55,820 bases of DNA from Candidatus Altarchaeota archaeon (GTDB taxonomy: Archaea > Altiarchaeota > Altiarchaeia > IMC4 > QMZM01). Below the pieces are notes generated by a model. It ran no database searches and was not told the DNA's origin. It worked only from the letters and a program-made list of their open reading frames with translations. Positions 17,750 to 25,859 of the stretch are shown piece after piece; the first letter of the stretch is position 1; each line of letters opens with the position of its first letter. A program made the translations under genes and the position numbers. The stretch spans positions 1 to 55,820 of the forward strand of contig JAFGDV010000045.1 in the NCBI GenBank assembly GCA_016931955.1, read 5' to 3'.

Positions 17750-18304
17750 CTAGAACCGTACCTTTGGCGCCTCCCTCTCTGTCTCCAGTTTGACCTCGAA
17801 CAATTGTTCTTTATGGAAGCCGAACATTCCCGCGATAACGTTGTAGGGAATCTTCTGTATCCTGATGTTGTATTCCATCACTGAGTCGTTGTAGAATTGC
17901 CGTGAATAGGCTATCTTGTTCTCTGTTCCAGATAGCTCCTCCTGTAGCATCATGAAGTTTTGCGAAGCCTTCAGGTCGGGATAATTCTCTGCCACAGCGA
18001 ACAGGCTCTTCAGTGCCCCTGAGAGCATGTTCTCTGCCTGAGCCTGGGCCTCGACGCCTGAGGCATTTATTGCAGCAGCCCTCGCTTTGGTCACATTCTC
18101 AAATACTTCCCTTTCATGCTTCGCATAGCCTTTAACCGTCTCCACCAGATTGGGGATCAAGTCATACCTCCTCTTAAGCTGCACGTCTATCTGAGCCCAG
18201 GCATTCCTGACCCTGGCTCTCAGCGTTACAAGACCGTTATATATCACAACAAATACTATTGCTATAAAAACCAATATCCCCAAAATCAACAATAAAGAAT
18301 CCAT
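17750..18304 (-). CDS. lemA: LemA family membrane protein
   Basis: The 184-residue protein has a single N-terminal membrane helix (about 4-23) and a long helical cytosolic or external bundle. Family motifs are visible: [26 protein letters not shown] is represented by key residues W and RRYDLIPNL near 35-55, then YPDLKAS and the [19 protein letters not shown] block. Function is not settled; LemA is often found with HtpX. The ATG has a strong Shine-Dalgarno site, GAGGTGA at 18309-18315, unusual in this window where many starts look leaderless. htpX follows 3 bp downstream. Confidence 0.92.
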   Translation of the reverse strand: MDSLLLILGILVFIAIVFVVIYNGLVTLRARVRNAWAQIDVQLKRRYDLIPNLVETVKGYAKHEREVFENVTKARAAAINASGVEAQAQAENMLSGALKSLFAVAENYPDLKASQNFMMLQEELSGTENKIAYSRQFYNDSVMEYNIRIQKIPYNVIAGMFGFHKEQLFEVKLETEREAPKVRF

Positions 18305-18308
18305 TTAA

Positions 18309-18315
18309 TCACCTC
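18309..18315 (-). promoter_or_regulatory. Ribosome binding site of lemA
   Basis: On the minus strand the bases read GAGGTGA, closely complementary to the archaeal 16S 3' end, four bases before the lemA ATG. It supports the start at 18304 and implies a leadered transcript. Confidence 0.7.
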
Positions 18316-18365
18316 ACCAAGCCTATGCTTTAATATAGACTTAGGTGAATAAATATAGAACTGAG

Positions 18366-18626
18366 ATGGACGTCAACTGGGAGCTTGTCGGTTTAGCTGC
18401 TGCGATACTTACCTCTATGGGTTTCGTGCCGCAGATCGTCAAGGGTTTTAGGACAAAGAGGATGGATGATGTCTCCAGTGAGATGCTGCTGGTCCTCATG
18501 TTGGGGATGCTTCTCTGGTTTCTCTATGGAATGCATCTGCAGGATAGGATAATAGTCGGCGCCAACCTCTTCGGTGTTTTCTCGCTTCTCTTAACATTTG
18601 TATTGAAGAGGCGTTACTCAAAGTAG
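18366..18626 (+). CDS. SemiSWEET / PQ-loop small membrane transporter
   Basis: The 86-residue protein has three transmembrane helices and the PQ-loop motif FVPQIVKGFRTKRMDDVS at about residues 19-36, as in bacterial SemiSWEET sugar transporters, which work as dimers. A GTG seven codons upstream (18345) is in frame. The ATG at 18366 is preferred because a TATA-like TTTAATATA lies about 30 bp before it and homology begins near here. Its last nine bases overlap the end of the convergent DUF89 gene. The substrate is unknown; a role in small sugar flux is inferred from the family. Confidence 0.75.
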   Translation: MDVNWELVGLAAAILTSMGFVPQIVKGFRTKRMDDVSSEMLLVLMLGMLLWFLYGMHLQDRIIVGANLFGVFSLLLTFVLKRRYSK

Positions 18627-19490
18627 TTTAATGATGGCTGAACCTAATGGAACGTTGATGTTTTTAGCTACTGGAACGCATTTCGCCTTCATCAGTAACC
18701 CGATTCTGCCCGTAAGTTTCTCAGGATAATCCATGAGGGTTTCATAGCAGCCCATGCCTTTGGCGATTATGAAATCCGCTTCACCGAATTTTTTCAGGAA
18801 CCTTGGAGTGCACTTCTCAAACCATAGGCCCAGGAAATCCCCCCGAGGGATTACCTCACATATTCTGTCTAAACCTGCTTTCTTTATCTCCTCGATGGTC
18901 GCGTCATCCTGCACCGGCCTTGAGAGGGGGCATACGCAGACCTTCGCGTACTTGGTAAGCTCCTCTATCAATACTCTGTCGAACACTATCTCGGCTGCGT
19001 TGTCTGTGACATAGAGTATCTCCTTTGACTTCCTTATCTTCTCGTAGATCCTGTCTGAGTCGTCTACTGCCAGACTTCCATTGATCACCGCAGATGTCTG
19101 CTCATCCAGCTTATCCAAGTCCACCTTATGGTCTTGGGCGCCGAATTCTATGATGTTTCCTGCGAGGGCGATCTTTAATGCAAGCTTGAACCTCTTGCTG
19201 TCGTCTTTTTCTTTGTCTACAATACCTTTCAGTTTTGGGTAGAGTTTTATCGCAGCATCAAAGCTTCTTTTCTTTAGATCCTTCATTGGGTCGCTGTTTT
19301 TTATCACGCCTTCGATGACCTTGTTTCTCTCGTAGGCTAACCCCGTCGTTGTAATGTCCTCTGATATCAATTCAGAGCAAAGCCTGCAGAGTTTCCTCAG
19401 CACTTCTCTCCTTGTTTTTTCGTCTTCTCCTTCGCAGAAAAGAAGCGCCCGCTGAAGCATGCATGGAACGCATTCAGGGTACAGTCTCAT
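18618..19490 (-). CDS. DUF89 / damage-control phosphatase family protein
   Basis: The 290-residue protein starts with the archaeal DUF89 signature (ECVPCMLQRAL at residues 5-15) and carries the metal-binding aspartate and asparagine block YVTDNAAEIVFDRVLIEEL near residue 160. The later motifs VCPLSRPVQDDATIEE, a GDFLG segment and FIIAKGMGCYETL also match. Family members are metal-dependent phosphatases acting on damaged or overactive sugar phosphates. The natural substrate here is unknown. It diverges from rpoL with about 70 bp between starts, and is convergent with the SemiSWEET gene. Confidence 0.85.
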   Translation of the reverse strand: MRLYPECVPCMLQRALLFCEGEDEKTRREVLRKLCRLCSELISEDITTTGLAYERNKVIEGVIKNSDPMKDLKKRSFDAAIKLYPKLKGIVDKEKDDSKRFKLALKIALAGNIIEFGAQDHKVDLDKLDEQTSAVINGSLAVDDSDRIYEKIRKSKEILYVTDNAAEIVFDRVLIEELTKYAKVCVCPLSRPVQDDATIEEIKKAGLDRICEVIPRGDFLGLWFEKCTPRFLKKFGEADFIIAKGMGCYETLMDYPEKLTGRIGLLMKAKCVPVAKNINVPLGSAIIKLL

Positions 19491-19528
19491 CTTATCCTAT
19501 TCCGATTCAACGGTTAAATTAGGCCATA

Positions 19529-19536
19529 TTTATAAG
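19529..19536 (+). promoter_or_regulatory. TATA box of rpoL
   Basis: The bases TTTATAAG lie 28-35 bp before the rpoL ATG. This is the spacing expected for an archaeal TATA element driving a leaderless or near-leaderless transcript. It supports the chosen start at 19564. Confidence 0.55.
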
Positions 19537-19563
19537 CCCCTTCCATATATTTATCTTACCAAG

Positions 19564-19830
19564 ATGGAAGTCAAATTCATCCAGAAAAAAAAGAAGATCA
19601 TCGAGTTGGAATTCGACGACAAGACCCTGCCGAATGCCTTGGCTGAAGCCCTGTCAGAGAATGAGGTGGATTCCTACGTCTACGAGCCACACCCACTCAT
19701 AAAGGGATACCGGCTGCACGTAGAGGCTGATGACGCCATGAAGGAGCTGAAGTCTGCCGTGTCGAAGGTCGAGAAGAGGTGGGATGGATTCAGCGAGCTT
19801 CTTAGAAAAGGGCTTGTATCTGAGAAATAA
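19564..19830 (+). CDS. rpoL: DNA-directed RNA polymerase subunit L
   Basis: This is the Rpb11/alpha-like assembly subunit that pairs with subunit D in the archaeal polymerase. The 88-residue protein fits the family in length, with an N-terminal strand (MEVKFIQKKKKIIELEF), the LPNALAEAL helix corresponding to the conserved L-x-N-x-L pattern, a central YEPHPLIKGYRLHVE and a final long helix. An upstream in-frame extension of 35 codons lacks homology and overlaps the promoter; the ATG at 19564 is used. A TATA box lies 28 bp upstream. Confidence 0.85.
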   Translation: MEVKFIQKKKKIIELEFDDKTLPNALAEALSENEVDSYVYEPHPLIKGYRLHVEADDAMKELKSAVSKVEKRWDGFSELLRKGLVSEK

Positions 19831-19884
19831 TCCTGATCCGACTTTTATTCTTTAAGATATATATGATATAAAGGATTTATTATA

Positions 19885-20223
19885 ATGGTGAATTCAATGG
19901 AAGACAAACACAGGATGCTGAACCTCTTCCTGCACGACAAACCTACTCGCATCATCCTGAGCCTGAAGGATTCGGAGGGAAAATACACATCCATACTATC
20001 TAAGGAGACTGACTGCACCTACACCCATGCACTGAAGATACTCAGCCAGATGAAGGAACTCGGCATGGTCGAATTCGAAAAAAAAGGCAGGATAAAATTC
20101 GTCAAACTAACGCCTATCGGTTCTGATACCGCCCACGAGATCGAAGGCTTGGTAAGACAGCTTGAACGGCTTTCCGAGGAAAAACCAGGCGAAAAGAAAT
20201 CCTCCAAAAAAACAAAAAAATAA
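19885..20223 (+). CDS. Winged-helix transcriptional regulator
   Basis: The 112-residue protein consists of a MarR/ArsR-like winged helix (about 12-78) and a charged, lysine-rich tail. The recognition region is CTYTHALKILSQMKELGMV and the wing FEKKGRIKFVKLTPIG. Generic archaeal regulators of this size are common and the target is unknown. The KaiC-like ATPase gene begins 26 bp downstream on the same strand. A TATA-like AGATATATAT lies about 25 bp before the ATG. An internal ATG four codons in is an alternative start. Confidence 0.7.
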   Translation: MVNSMEDKHRMLNLFLHDKPTRIILSLKDSEGKYTSILSKETDCTYTHALKILSQMKELGMVEFEKKGRIKFVKLTPIGSDTAHEIEGLVRQLERLSEEKPGEKKSSKKTKK

Positions 20224-20249
20224 ATACCCGTATATGTAAAATTTAATAG

Positions 20250-21095
20250 ATGCCTATGGCAATCGATAGAATATCAACTGGTATCCTTGGACTGGATAAA
20301 CTGATACAAAGCGGATTTCCGAAGAGCTCCTGCGTTCTGATATCCGGGCCACCTGGAACAGGTAAAAGCATTACTGCCCTGCATTTTCTATGCGAAGGAG
20401 CGTTGAATAACGAGGTCGGGATCTATGTCAGCTTCGACGAACCGCGGGATAGCATACTGCTAAGCGGGGAAGAGCTAGGTTTTAAACTCCAGCAACTGGA
20501 AAAGGAAAACAAGATCATAATACTTGAGTATTTCACCATAGAAAGCAACCTCTACCTTGGAGAGAGGAGCAGGATAGAGGATGAGATGAAGCTTTTGGTG
20601 GAGAAGAAAAAGCGCATGGAGAAGGAGGGTAGAGCAACCAACGAGTTGGATAACAGGATAGAGATGCTCAAGGACAGGATCATAGAGATCGAAAAGGCTA
20701 TCAGGGAAAGCAGATACAAGATAACGCAACATGAGCGGGAGGAGATATTCTTCAGCAGATTGAATGAGATCATTCCATTGGTTAAGGCTAAACGGTTGGT
20801 TGTTGACTCATTGTCTGCTTACATGATATACGGCGTCAGTAAGGATGCATTGCACATGTTCATCCATAGACTGCGAGACTTGGGCACCACAACCATACTT
20901 ATCTCGGAGGCTGCCGAGGACATCAAGGCCTTGGAGAAGACAGCTGAGTACCTGGTTGATGGCGTCATCGAATTCCACCATACTGATGACGGGAAAGACT
21001 CCATGAACCTCAACGTCAAGAAGATGAGGTGGACTAAGCAGAAGAAAGGCAGCACGCCCTACGAGATAACCCCCTCAGGCATAGTAGTCAAGTAG
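20250..21095 (+). CDS. KaiC-like RecA-superfamily ATPase with a coiled-coil insert
   Basis: The 281-residue protein has a single KaiC domain: TGILGLDKLIQSGFP at the start, Walker A GPPGTGKS at 33-40, Walker B VVDSLSAY at 184-191, and a C-terminal VDGVIEFHH strand. Residues about 105-165 form a highly charged helical insert that looks like an antiparallel coiled coil, not a standard part of KaiC. Archaeal single-domain KaiC proteins include ArlH, which regulates archaellum motors; here the partner is unknown. It follows a winged-helix gene by 26 bp and overlaps the convergent gene by 8 bp. Confidence 0.8.
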   Translation: MPMAIDRISTGILGLDKLIQSGFPKSSCVLISGPPGTGKSITALHFLCEGALNNEVGIYVSFDEPRDSILLSGEELGFKLQQLEKENKIIILEYFTIESNLYLGERSRIEDEMKLLVEKKKRMEKEGRATNELDNRIEMLKDRIIEIEKAIRESRYKITQHEREEIFFSRLNEIIPLVKAKRLVVDSLSAYMIYGVSKDALHMFIHRLRDLGTTTILISEAAEDIKALEKTAEYLVDGVIEFHHTDDGKDSMNLNVKKMRWTKQKKGSTPYEITPSGIVVK

Positions 21096-21582
21096 CTGGC
21101 TTCTTTCTTCTCGCTGTGGAGACCAGTGAATTCCAGGCGAATGCTATCCTCTCCAGATAGTTCGTAAACGTCAATGATTCGGACAATATAAGAGAACGTC
21201 CCTTTTTTAATGCACCCTCAAGCTCTCTCTCCCTTTTTATCAGGCCAAAGCGGACCAGCTTGGGTATGACCTTGTTCTCCAATGTGGACCTCGAGTACCT
21301 CTTTTCTTTAAGGAATTCCGAGATCTCCTTTTTCGTCAACACCTCGTTCTTCAGCAGCAGGTCTATGAAGTCTGAAGCCACCTGAAAGTACCTAGGTTGA
21401 TACCTCCTAGGAAAGACAAAGTCTACAACATCCTCGATACCCCAGATCACTGCCTTATCTAGGCCGCCTTTATCCCTGATCTCTTTACCGTAGTGGCGTG
21501 GGATCCACATGCTCTCATCTGCCGGTATGCCCCTCGTAGGGGGTAGCTTCGGTTCCGGGTTTCCGGGCTTCTTTTTCGCCAT
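21088..21582 (-). CDS. Winged-helix DNA-binding protein
   Basis: The 164-residue protein has a proline-rich N-terminus (1-25), then a winged helix-turn-helix (about 65-125; LTKKEISEFLKEKRYSRSTL, VIPKLVRFGLIKRER), and ends with a helix containing LERIAFAWNSLV. The end pattern F-x3-L-x3-A-x2-W-x3-L recurs in the winged-helix protein at 25.3 kb, suggesting a shared architecture. It starts one base after the argD stop, so it may be cotranscribed with the aminotransferase genes. No ligand domain is visible. Confidence 0.65.
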   Translation of the reverse strand: MAKKKPGNPEPKLPPTRGIPADESMWIPRHYGKEIRDKGGLDKAVIWGIEDVVDFVFPRRYQPRYFQVASDFIDLLLKNEVLTKKEISEFLKEKRYSRSTLENKVIPKLVRFGLIKRERELEGALKKGRSLILSESLTFTNYLERIAFAWNSLVSTARRKKPAT

Positions 21583-21583
21583 C

Positions 21584-22717
21584 TTAGTGTTTCAATGAAT
21601 CGAACGCAGTTAAAAATTCGTCCACATGTTTTCTTTCGATGATTAAAGGCGGCAGAATCCTGAGGGTATTCCCTGAGTAGATAGTCAACACACCCTTTTC
21701 TATGAGATCCAAAACGGTCCTCTTCCCGTCTTCTACTTCAACCCCTACCATGAGTCCCCTCCCACGAGCCCCCATACCCCTTTTCTTCAATTCATTCAAC
21801 AGGTAATCACCCATCCTGCTGGCGTTTTCCGCGAGCCTTTCTCTCACGATCACGTTGATGACGGTGTTTGCGACCTCACAAGCTAGGGGGTTGCCTATGA
21901 AGGTTCCTCCATGCTCTCCCGGCTTGAAGTCGCCGCAGTCGAAGACTGTCGCACCTATTGGAAAACCCCCACCCATGCCCTTAGCCAGGCAGATTATATC
22001 GGGTTTTATACCTGAGTGTTGGAAGGCGAACATCTCCCCTGTTCTGCCGAACCCCGTCTGGACCTCGTCGAGGATTAACAGGATGTTTTTTTCTACTGTT
22101 ATCTCTCTCACTTCCTCCAGATAGCCATCGTCTGGTATTATCACACCGGCTTCGCCTTGTATCGGTTCAACGATCACGGCTGCGGTCTCTCCTGTAATCT
22201 TCTCTCTTAGAGCATCTACATCATTGTATTCTGCGAACTTGATCCCTGGAAGCAGGGGCATGAACGGTTTCCTGTATTTCTCTCCCCACGTCAGGCTTAA
22301 GGCCCCTAAAGTCCGCCCGTGGAAGGCATTCTTCATCGCAATTATCTCCTTCTTCCCTGTTGCTTTCCGCGCAAGCTTTATGGCTGTTTCAACTGCCTCA
22401 GTACCATCATTTGTTATGAACGCCTTCTCTAGGCCGGTTAACTTCACCAGCAGTTGAGCCAGCCTCAGTTGTGGAAGCGTATAATACCAGTTGGATGTAT
22501 GCATGAGGAGCCCTGACTGCTTTCTTATCGTGGACACGACCTCAGGATGTGAATGACCGAGGGAGTCTACTGCTATGCCGGCGAACATGTCAAGGTATCT
22601 CCTATCCTCTACGTCATAGACGTACATCCCCTCTCCCCTGGTTATCGCGACCGGCAGCCGCGAGAACGTGTTCGCATAGTATCTTTCTTCAGTCTCCTGT
22701 ATCTTTCTTAGATCCAT
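21584..22717 (-). CDS. argD: Acetylornithine-type class III aminotransferase
   Basis: This PLP-dependent aminotransferase (377 residues) most likely makes N-acetylornithine, or acts on the LysW-bound analogue in archaea. Motifs seen are MFAGIAVDSLGHSHPEV, FITNDGTEAVETAIKLAR, FHGRTLGALSLT, the acid in LILDEVQTGFGRTG, and the lysine Schiff-base site in CLAKGMGGGFPIGA. It shares an arginine role with the OTC at the start of the window. It overlaps the upstream DUF116 gene by 29 bp, so translation is coupled. Whether it also serves lysine synthesis cannot be told from sequence. Confidence 0.87.
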   Translation of the reverse strand: MDLRKIQETEERYYANTFSRLPVAITRGEGMYVYDVEDRRYLDMFAGIAVDSLGHSHPEVVSTIRKQSGLLMHTSNWYYTLPQLRLAQLLVKLTGLEKAFITNDGTEAVETAIKLARKATGKKEIIAMKNAFHGRTLGALSLTWGEKYRKPFMPLLPGIKFAEYNDVDALREKITGETAAVIVEPIQGEAGVIIPDDGYLEEVREITVEKNILLILDEVQTGFGRTGEMFAFQHSGIKPDIICLAKGMGGGFPIGATVFDCGDFKPGEHGGTFIGNPLACEVANTVINVIVRERLAENASRMGDYLLNELKKRGMGARGRGLMVGVEVEDGKRTVLDLIEKGVLTIYSGNTLRILPPLIIERKHVDEFLTAFDSLKH

Positions 22718-23402
22718 CTTGACGCATCTCCATTACATTAAATAATTCCTCCATGTTGACGTCTGTTTCAACGCAGCCGTCTCGGAGCAAGACAACCCCC
22801 TGACTGGGGATACCCTTATTTGATAATTCAAGCATCCCCCAGTAGACTTCAACGGGACAACCTATCCCGATAGCCGCTCTTGGTTTGATCTTACCGATAA
22901 TCCTTCTAACGAACCCACCGCCTGGAGCTATATACACCCCTTTATACCCAAGGCTCTCTGCTTTCTTTGTGACCTCAAATACCTTACATCTACCGCATTT
23001 AGCACACTGAGCCCCCTCTATGGAGCTGAATTTGGCCGGACACTCTAAGGATCTGAGACACTGTGGGACTATAACAACCCTGTTTCCATACGGAACCTCT
23101 GAAAATCTCTTCTTTAATAGCATGTTCCTCATCTCTACATTAACTATGTCAATCATCTTCTCGTTTCCTCCAAGGAGAGAGATGATCTTCCTTGAAGGCA
23201 GGTAGAGTGAATCCATTAGGAATAGGAGCACCTTGATTACAACGGAACCGAATTTTGAGGACACGAACCTTATAACCCCTCTGTTTTTGAATGATATGTA
23301 CACGAAGACTAGACCAAGGGACAGTAGGATGGCAAAGATTATGGCTAGTACTATTGCAGCCATGCCTATGTTTGCAAGTATTTCCTGGGAGAATAGTTCC
23401 AT
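22689..23402 (-). CDS. DUF116 cysteine-rich membrane protein
   Basis: This 237-residue protein of the DUF116 family has an N-terminal membrane helix (about 12-37), and a second less hydrophobic stretch near 55. The cytosolic part has VVIVPQCLRSLECPAKF and CAKCGRCKVFE (cysteines near 115-145), then a PGGGFVRRII glycine loop, GIGCPVEVYWGM and LLRDGCVETDV. The eight or so cysteines suggest an Fe-S or zinc site. The reaction is unknown. It lies between two aminotransferase genes, overlapping argD by 29 bp and starting one base after the aspartate aminotransferase stop. Confidence 0.8.
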   Translation of the reverse strand: MELFSQEILANIGMAAIVLAIIFAILLSLGLVFVYISFKNRGVIRFVSSKFGSVVIKVLLFLMDSLYLPSRKIISLLGGNEKMIDIVNVEMRNMLLKKRFSEVPYGNRVVIVPQCLRSLECPAKFSSIEGAQCAKCGRCKVFEVTKKAESLGYKGVYIAPGGGFVRRIIGKIKPRAAIGIGCPVEVYWGMLELSNKGIPSQGVVLLRDGCVETDVNMEELFNVMEMRQDGSKKDTGD

Positions 23403-23403
23403 C

Positions 23404-24534
23404 TTATATTATTCCCTTTAGTATATCAACGGCCTTCCTTAGGTCTTCTATTTCGGCGTCGCCGTAGCTCATCCTCAAACAGCCGTGTCCTGCTGAGCCG
23501 AAGGGGCTTCCAGGTATCACACCTACGCCCTCATCCATCAACTTATCTGCAAGTTCTATGTCGTCCGCTCCCTCGAAGAACGGGAAAACATAGAACGCCC
23601 CTGAAGGCTTCTCCATGACCGCCCTGGTTTTTTTCATTCCATCTATGAGGCAGTCCCTCCTCTTCTTTAGGATCGCTATCATCTTCATGACATCCCTTCT
23701 GGCTTCCTCCGTGAAGGCTTTTAACGCCCCGTATTGTATGAATGACACAGCGCAGGATACCGTCTGCGCCTGTATTATATCCATTTTTTCGATGATCTCC
23801 TTGTTCTGGGATGCTGCATAGGCCAGCCTCCAGCCTGTCATGGAGAACTCCTTCGAGAATCCGTTTACGGTTATAGTGTCCTCGTATATGCTGCCTGCGC
23901 TGAAGTGCTTTCCTTCATAGATGATCCGCTCATAGATCTCATCTGATAGTATGATTGACTCGTTCCTCTCCGCTATGTCCACCACCTTCCTTATCGCCTT
24001 CTCGGGGTAGACTGCCCCAGTAGGGTTATTGGGCGAGTTGATTAGTATCATCCTTGGTTTTGAGTCCTCCAACACAGCGTAGAAGTCATCGTCTGGTATG
24101 AAGCCGTTTTCTGGTTTTAGTGGGATCCATGCCGTCCTTCCCTCTGAAAGTCTCGCGATGGATTCATAGCTCACCCAGGAGGGATTTGAAATGGCCACAA
24201 CATCCCCCCTCTGGATTATGCTCATGACTGCTTCGTAGATTACATGCTTCGCGCCCACACTCACGAGAACGTGTTCTTCGTCCAGGTTCTGGATCTTGTT
24301 CTCTTCTACCAGTTTCCTCGCTATCGCCTTCCGAAGCTCTGGTATTCCCTTCGTCGGCGTGTAGTGGACTTTGCCCTCGTCCAAGGCCTTCTTGGTCGCC
24401 TCCTTTATGATTGGAGGCGTGTCGAAGCCGGTCCTCCCTATGGTCAGGTTTATCATCTTCCGCTCTTTCGCAAGCCGTGAGTACTTGAAGGTTGCTGACT
24501 CATCCACTCCCTTAAGCCTAGAAGAGAACCTCAT
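23404..24534 (-). CDS. Class I aspartate-type aminotransferase
   Basis: The 376-residue PLP aminotransferase of fold type I has LTIGRTGFDTPPIIKEA near the N-terminus, NPSWVSYE, INSPNNPTGAVYP, the SDEIYERI acid, the lysine site VNGFSKEFSMTGWRLAY and the arginine in CLRMSYG. It fits the archaeal aspartate/aromatic aminotransferase group; the preferred amino acid is not predictable by eye. It leads a tightly packed run with DUF116, argD and a winged-helix gene on the minus strand. The intergenic region to sipW holds TATA-like AT-rich tracts. Confidence 0.87.
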   Translation of the reverse strand: MRFSSRLKGVDESATFKYSRLAKERKMINLTIGRTGFDTPPIIKEATKKALDEGKVHYTPTKGIPELRKAIARKLVEENKIQNLDEEHVLVSVGAKHVIYEAVMSIIQRGDVVAISNPSWVSYESIARLSEGRTAWIPLKPENGFIPDDDFYAVLEDSKPRMILINSPNNPTGAVYPEKAIRKVVDIAERNESIILSDEIYERIIYEGKHFSAGSIYEDTITVNGFSKEFSMTGWRLAYAASQNKEIIEKMDIIQAQTVSCAVSFIQYGALKAFTEEARRDVMKMIAILKKRRDCLIDGMKKTRAVMEKPSGAFYVFPFFEGADDIELADKLMDEGVGVIPGSPFGSAGHGCLRMSYGDAEIEDLRKAVDILKGII

Positions 24535-24586
24535 TTTGCGGGTTTTATAAATTTATCTTCTAATTAATATATTTCAGTTGATCTAG

Positions 24587-25288
24587 ATGAATGTTGATCC
24601 TAAAATCAAGGGATGGATTCGGGACATCTGTGAAGTCATTGTAGTACTGGCTTTGATAATAATCCTGTCGAAGCTGCTGTTGGGGCCTAAGATGCTCATA
24701 CCCTTGGTGGCGGTTACCTCTGAGAGCATGCTCCATACCAGCGATGACTGGCAAAGATGGCTTCTCTCGCATAACATATCAGAGGATATGATAGCATCTT
24801 TCCCCATCGGGGGTGGCTTTGCCAAGGGGGATATGATTGTGACAATAACTCCAGATGGTGGAGGAACCCTTCACGGCTTCTTTTCTGACACACGGGTTGG
24901 TGATGTCGTGATCTATGAGAGGGATAAACAGCACAGCTTCGGTGCTCCGCCCATCATCCACCGTGTCGTTGGCGTCGTCGAGGTGAAGGATTGGAGTTTA
25001 TACTCGACTGAGGGCTCCCTGGACTGTCTTACCGTGGAGGGCTTCCTGCTGGAGTATATCCCCCACGTGAAGGGCTGTTCTGAGGGCGAGAGATGCTCCT
25101 ACGCCCGCTTCCCGAAGAGCGGGGATTTCAGTTTTTATGTGACAAAGGGCGACAATAACCGGGAAAGTGATCAATGCAGTAACATAGCCCTCCCAGTGAC
25201 TGATGCACAGCTCACTGCCCGGGGCTGGATCGTCATACCCTATCTGGGTTGGCTTAAGTTGATCCTGAACGTGTTCATCCCCCTATAG
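24587..25288 (+). CDS. Signal peptidase I, archaeal Ser-His-Asp type
   Basis: This membrane-bound endopeptidase removes signal peptides from exported proteins. The 233-residue protein has an N-terminal helix (about 16-34), catalytic Ser47 in VTSESMLHT, His125 in PIIHRVVG (in place of the bacterial lysine), and Asp189 in YVTKGDNN. This is the S26B arrangement shared with the eukaryotic ER enzyme. An unusually long segment (about 50-98) separates the serine from the next conserved strand. It would process the secreted protease and surface proteins in this window. It overlaps the convergent winged-helix gene by 6 bp. Confidence 0.88.
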   Translation: MNVDPKIKGWIRDICEVIVVLALIIILSKLLLGPKMLIPLVAVTSESMLHTSDDWQRWLLSHNISEDMIASFPIGGGFAKGDMIVTITPDGGGTLHGFFSDTRVGDVVIYERDKQHSFGAPPIIHRVVGVVEVKDWSLYSTEGSLDCLTVEGFLLEYIPHVKGCSEGERCSYARFPKSGDFSFYVTKGDNNRESDQCSNIALPVTDAQLTARGWIVIPYLGWLKLILNVFIPL

Positions 25289-25660
25289 CCTTAGGTAGTT
25301 ATCCCAGACCTCAGCCATCTTGGAGAGTGTTTCTGAGAACCTATCCACTAACCTTACTTCATGAGCTTTTCTACCTTTGTTGTAGACCTTTTCTATCATC
25401 CCTGAATTCTTGAGCCTCTTCAGCATGTTGTGGTATCTGCTCTGCGATATCCCCCCCCTGATGCAATAGTTCTTCCACTCTGCTGTTGTGTAGGGTGCTC
25501 CTGACCTGCTCCACTCCTTCACGTGTTCCAGGAATTCCCTGGCATCGTCTACCAGCTCTGGTTCCTTCCAGAAGAGTTGTGTTAGAAGCTCTTCTATGTT
25601 CTGAGGGCTCTCTCTGGGTACGCCTATCTTGACTTCAAAATTTTCCCTTCTGGATTTCAT
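25283..25660 (-). CDS. Winged-helix regulator, probably self-regulated
   Basis: The 125-residue protein has an N-terminal helical part, a winged helix (about 55-100; SQSRYHNMLKRLKNSGMIEK, wing VYNKGRKAHEVRLV) and a C-terminal helix FSETLSKMAEVWDNYL. The ATG at 25660 is preferred over an in-frame TTG at 25678. The ATG abuts a perfect palindrome, and a second copy of the same site lies on the other side of the TATA box, which suggests that this gene's product binds its own promoter. It may also control the divergent membrane gene at 25.9 kb. The inducing signal is unknown. Confidence 0.7.
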   Translation of the reverse strand: MKSRRENFEVKIGVPRESPQNIEELLTQLFWKEPELVDDAREFLEHVKEWSRSGAPYTTAEWKNYCIRGGISQSRYHNMLKRLKNSGMIEKVYNKGRKAHEVRLVDRFSETLSKMAEVWDNYLRL

Positions 25661-25723
25661 ATTGTATATTATATACAATAATAGATTTATAAATATAATT
25701 TATCATTGCATATAACACACAAT
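25661..25723 (-). promoter_or_regulatory. Promoter with two matching palindromic operators
   Basis: ATTGTATATTATATACAAT at 25661-25679 is a palindrome with 8-base arms and a 3-base centre, directly before the ATG of the winged-helix gene. ATTGCATATAACACACAAT at 25705-25723 matches it at 15 of 19 bases. Between them lies the TATA-like TTTATAAAT (about 25686-25694). A transcript starting about 25 bp from that box would begin inside the first palindrome. The layout fits a repressor that blocks both TBP/TFB and start-site access. Confidence 0.6.
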
Positions 25724-25859
25724 AATATAAAACATCCCTGGAATGTATCACCATTTCCATCAAGTGGCTGCATCAACAACCACACCCCAAAAAAAAGAAG
25801 ACACAAGATCAGTTATTCCAAGTCAATTATTAAAGTGAGTGCATATATACACTTAAGAC

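Noticed and set aside
25724..25859. Gap checked for a small gene or RNA
   Set aside because: Only short frames and AT-rich promoter-like sequence were seen; no cloverleaf or reading frame could be supported.
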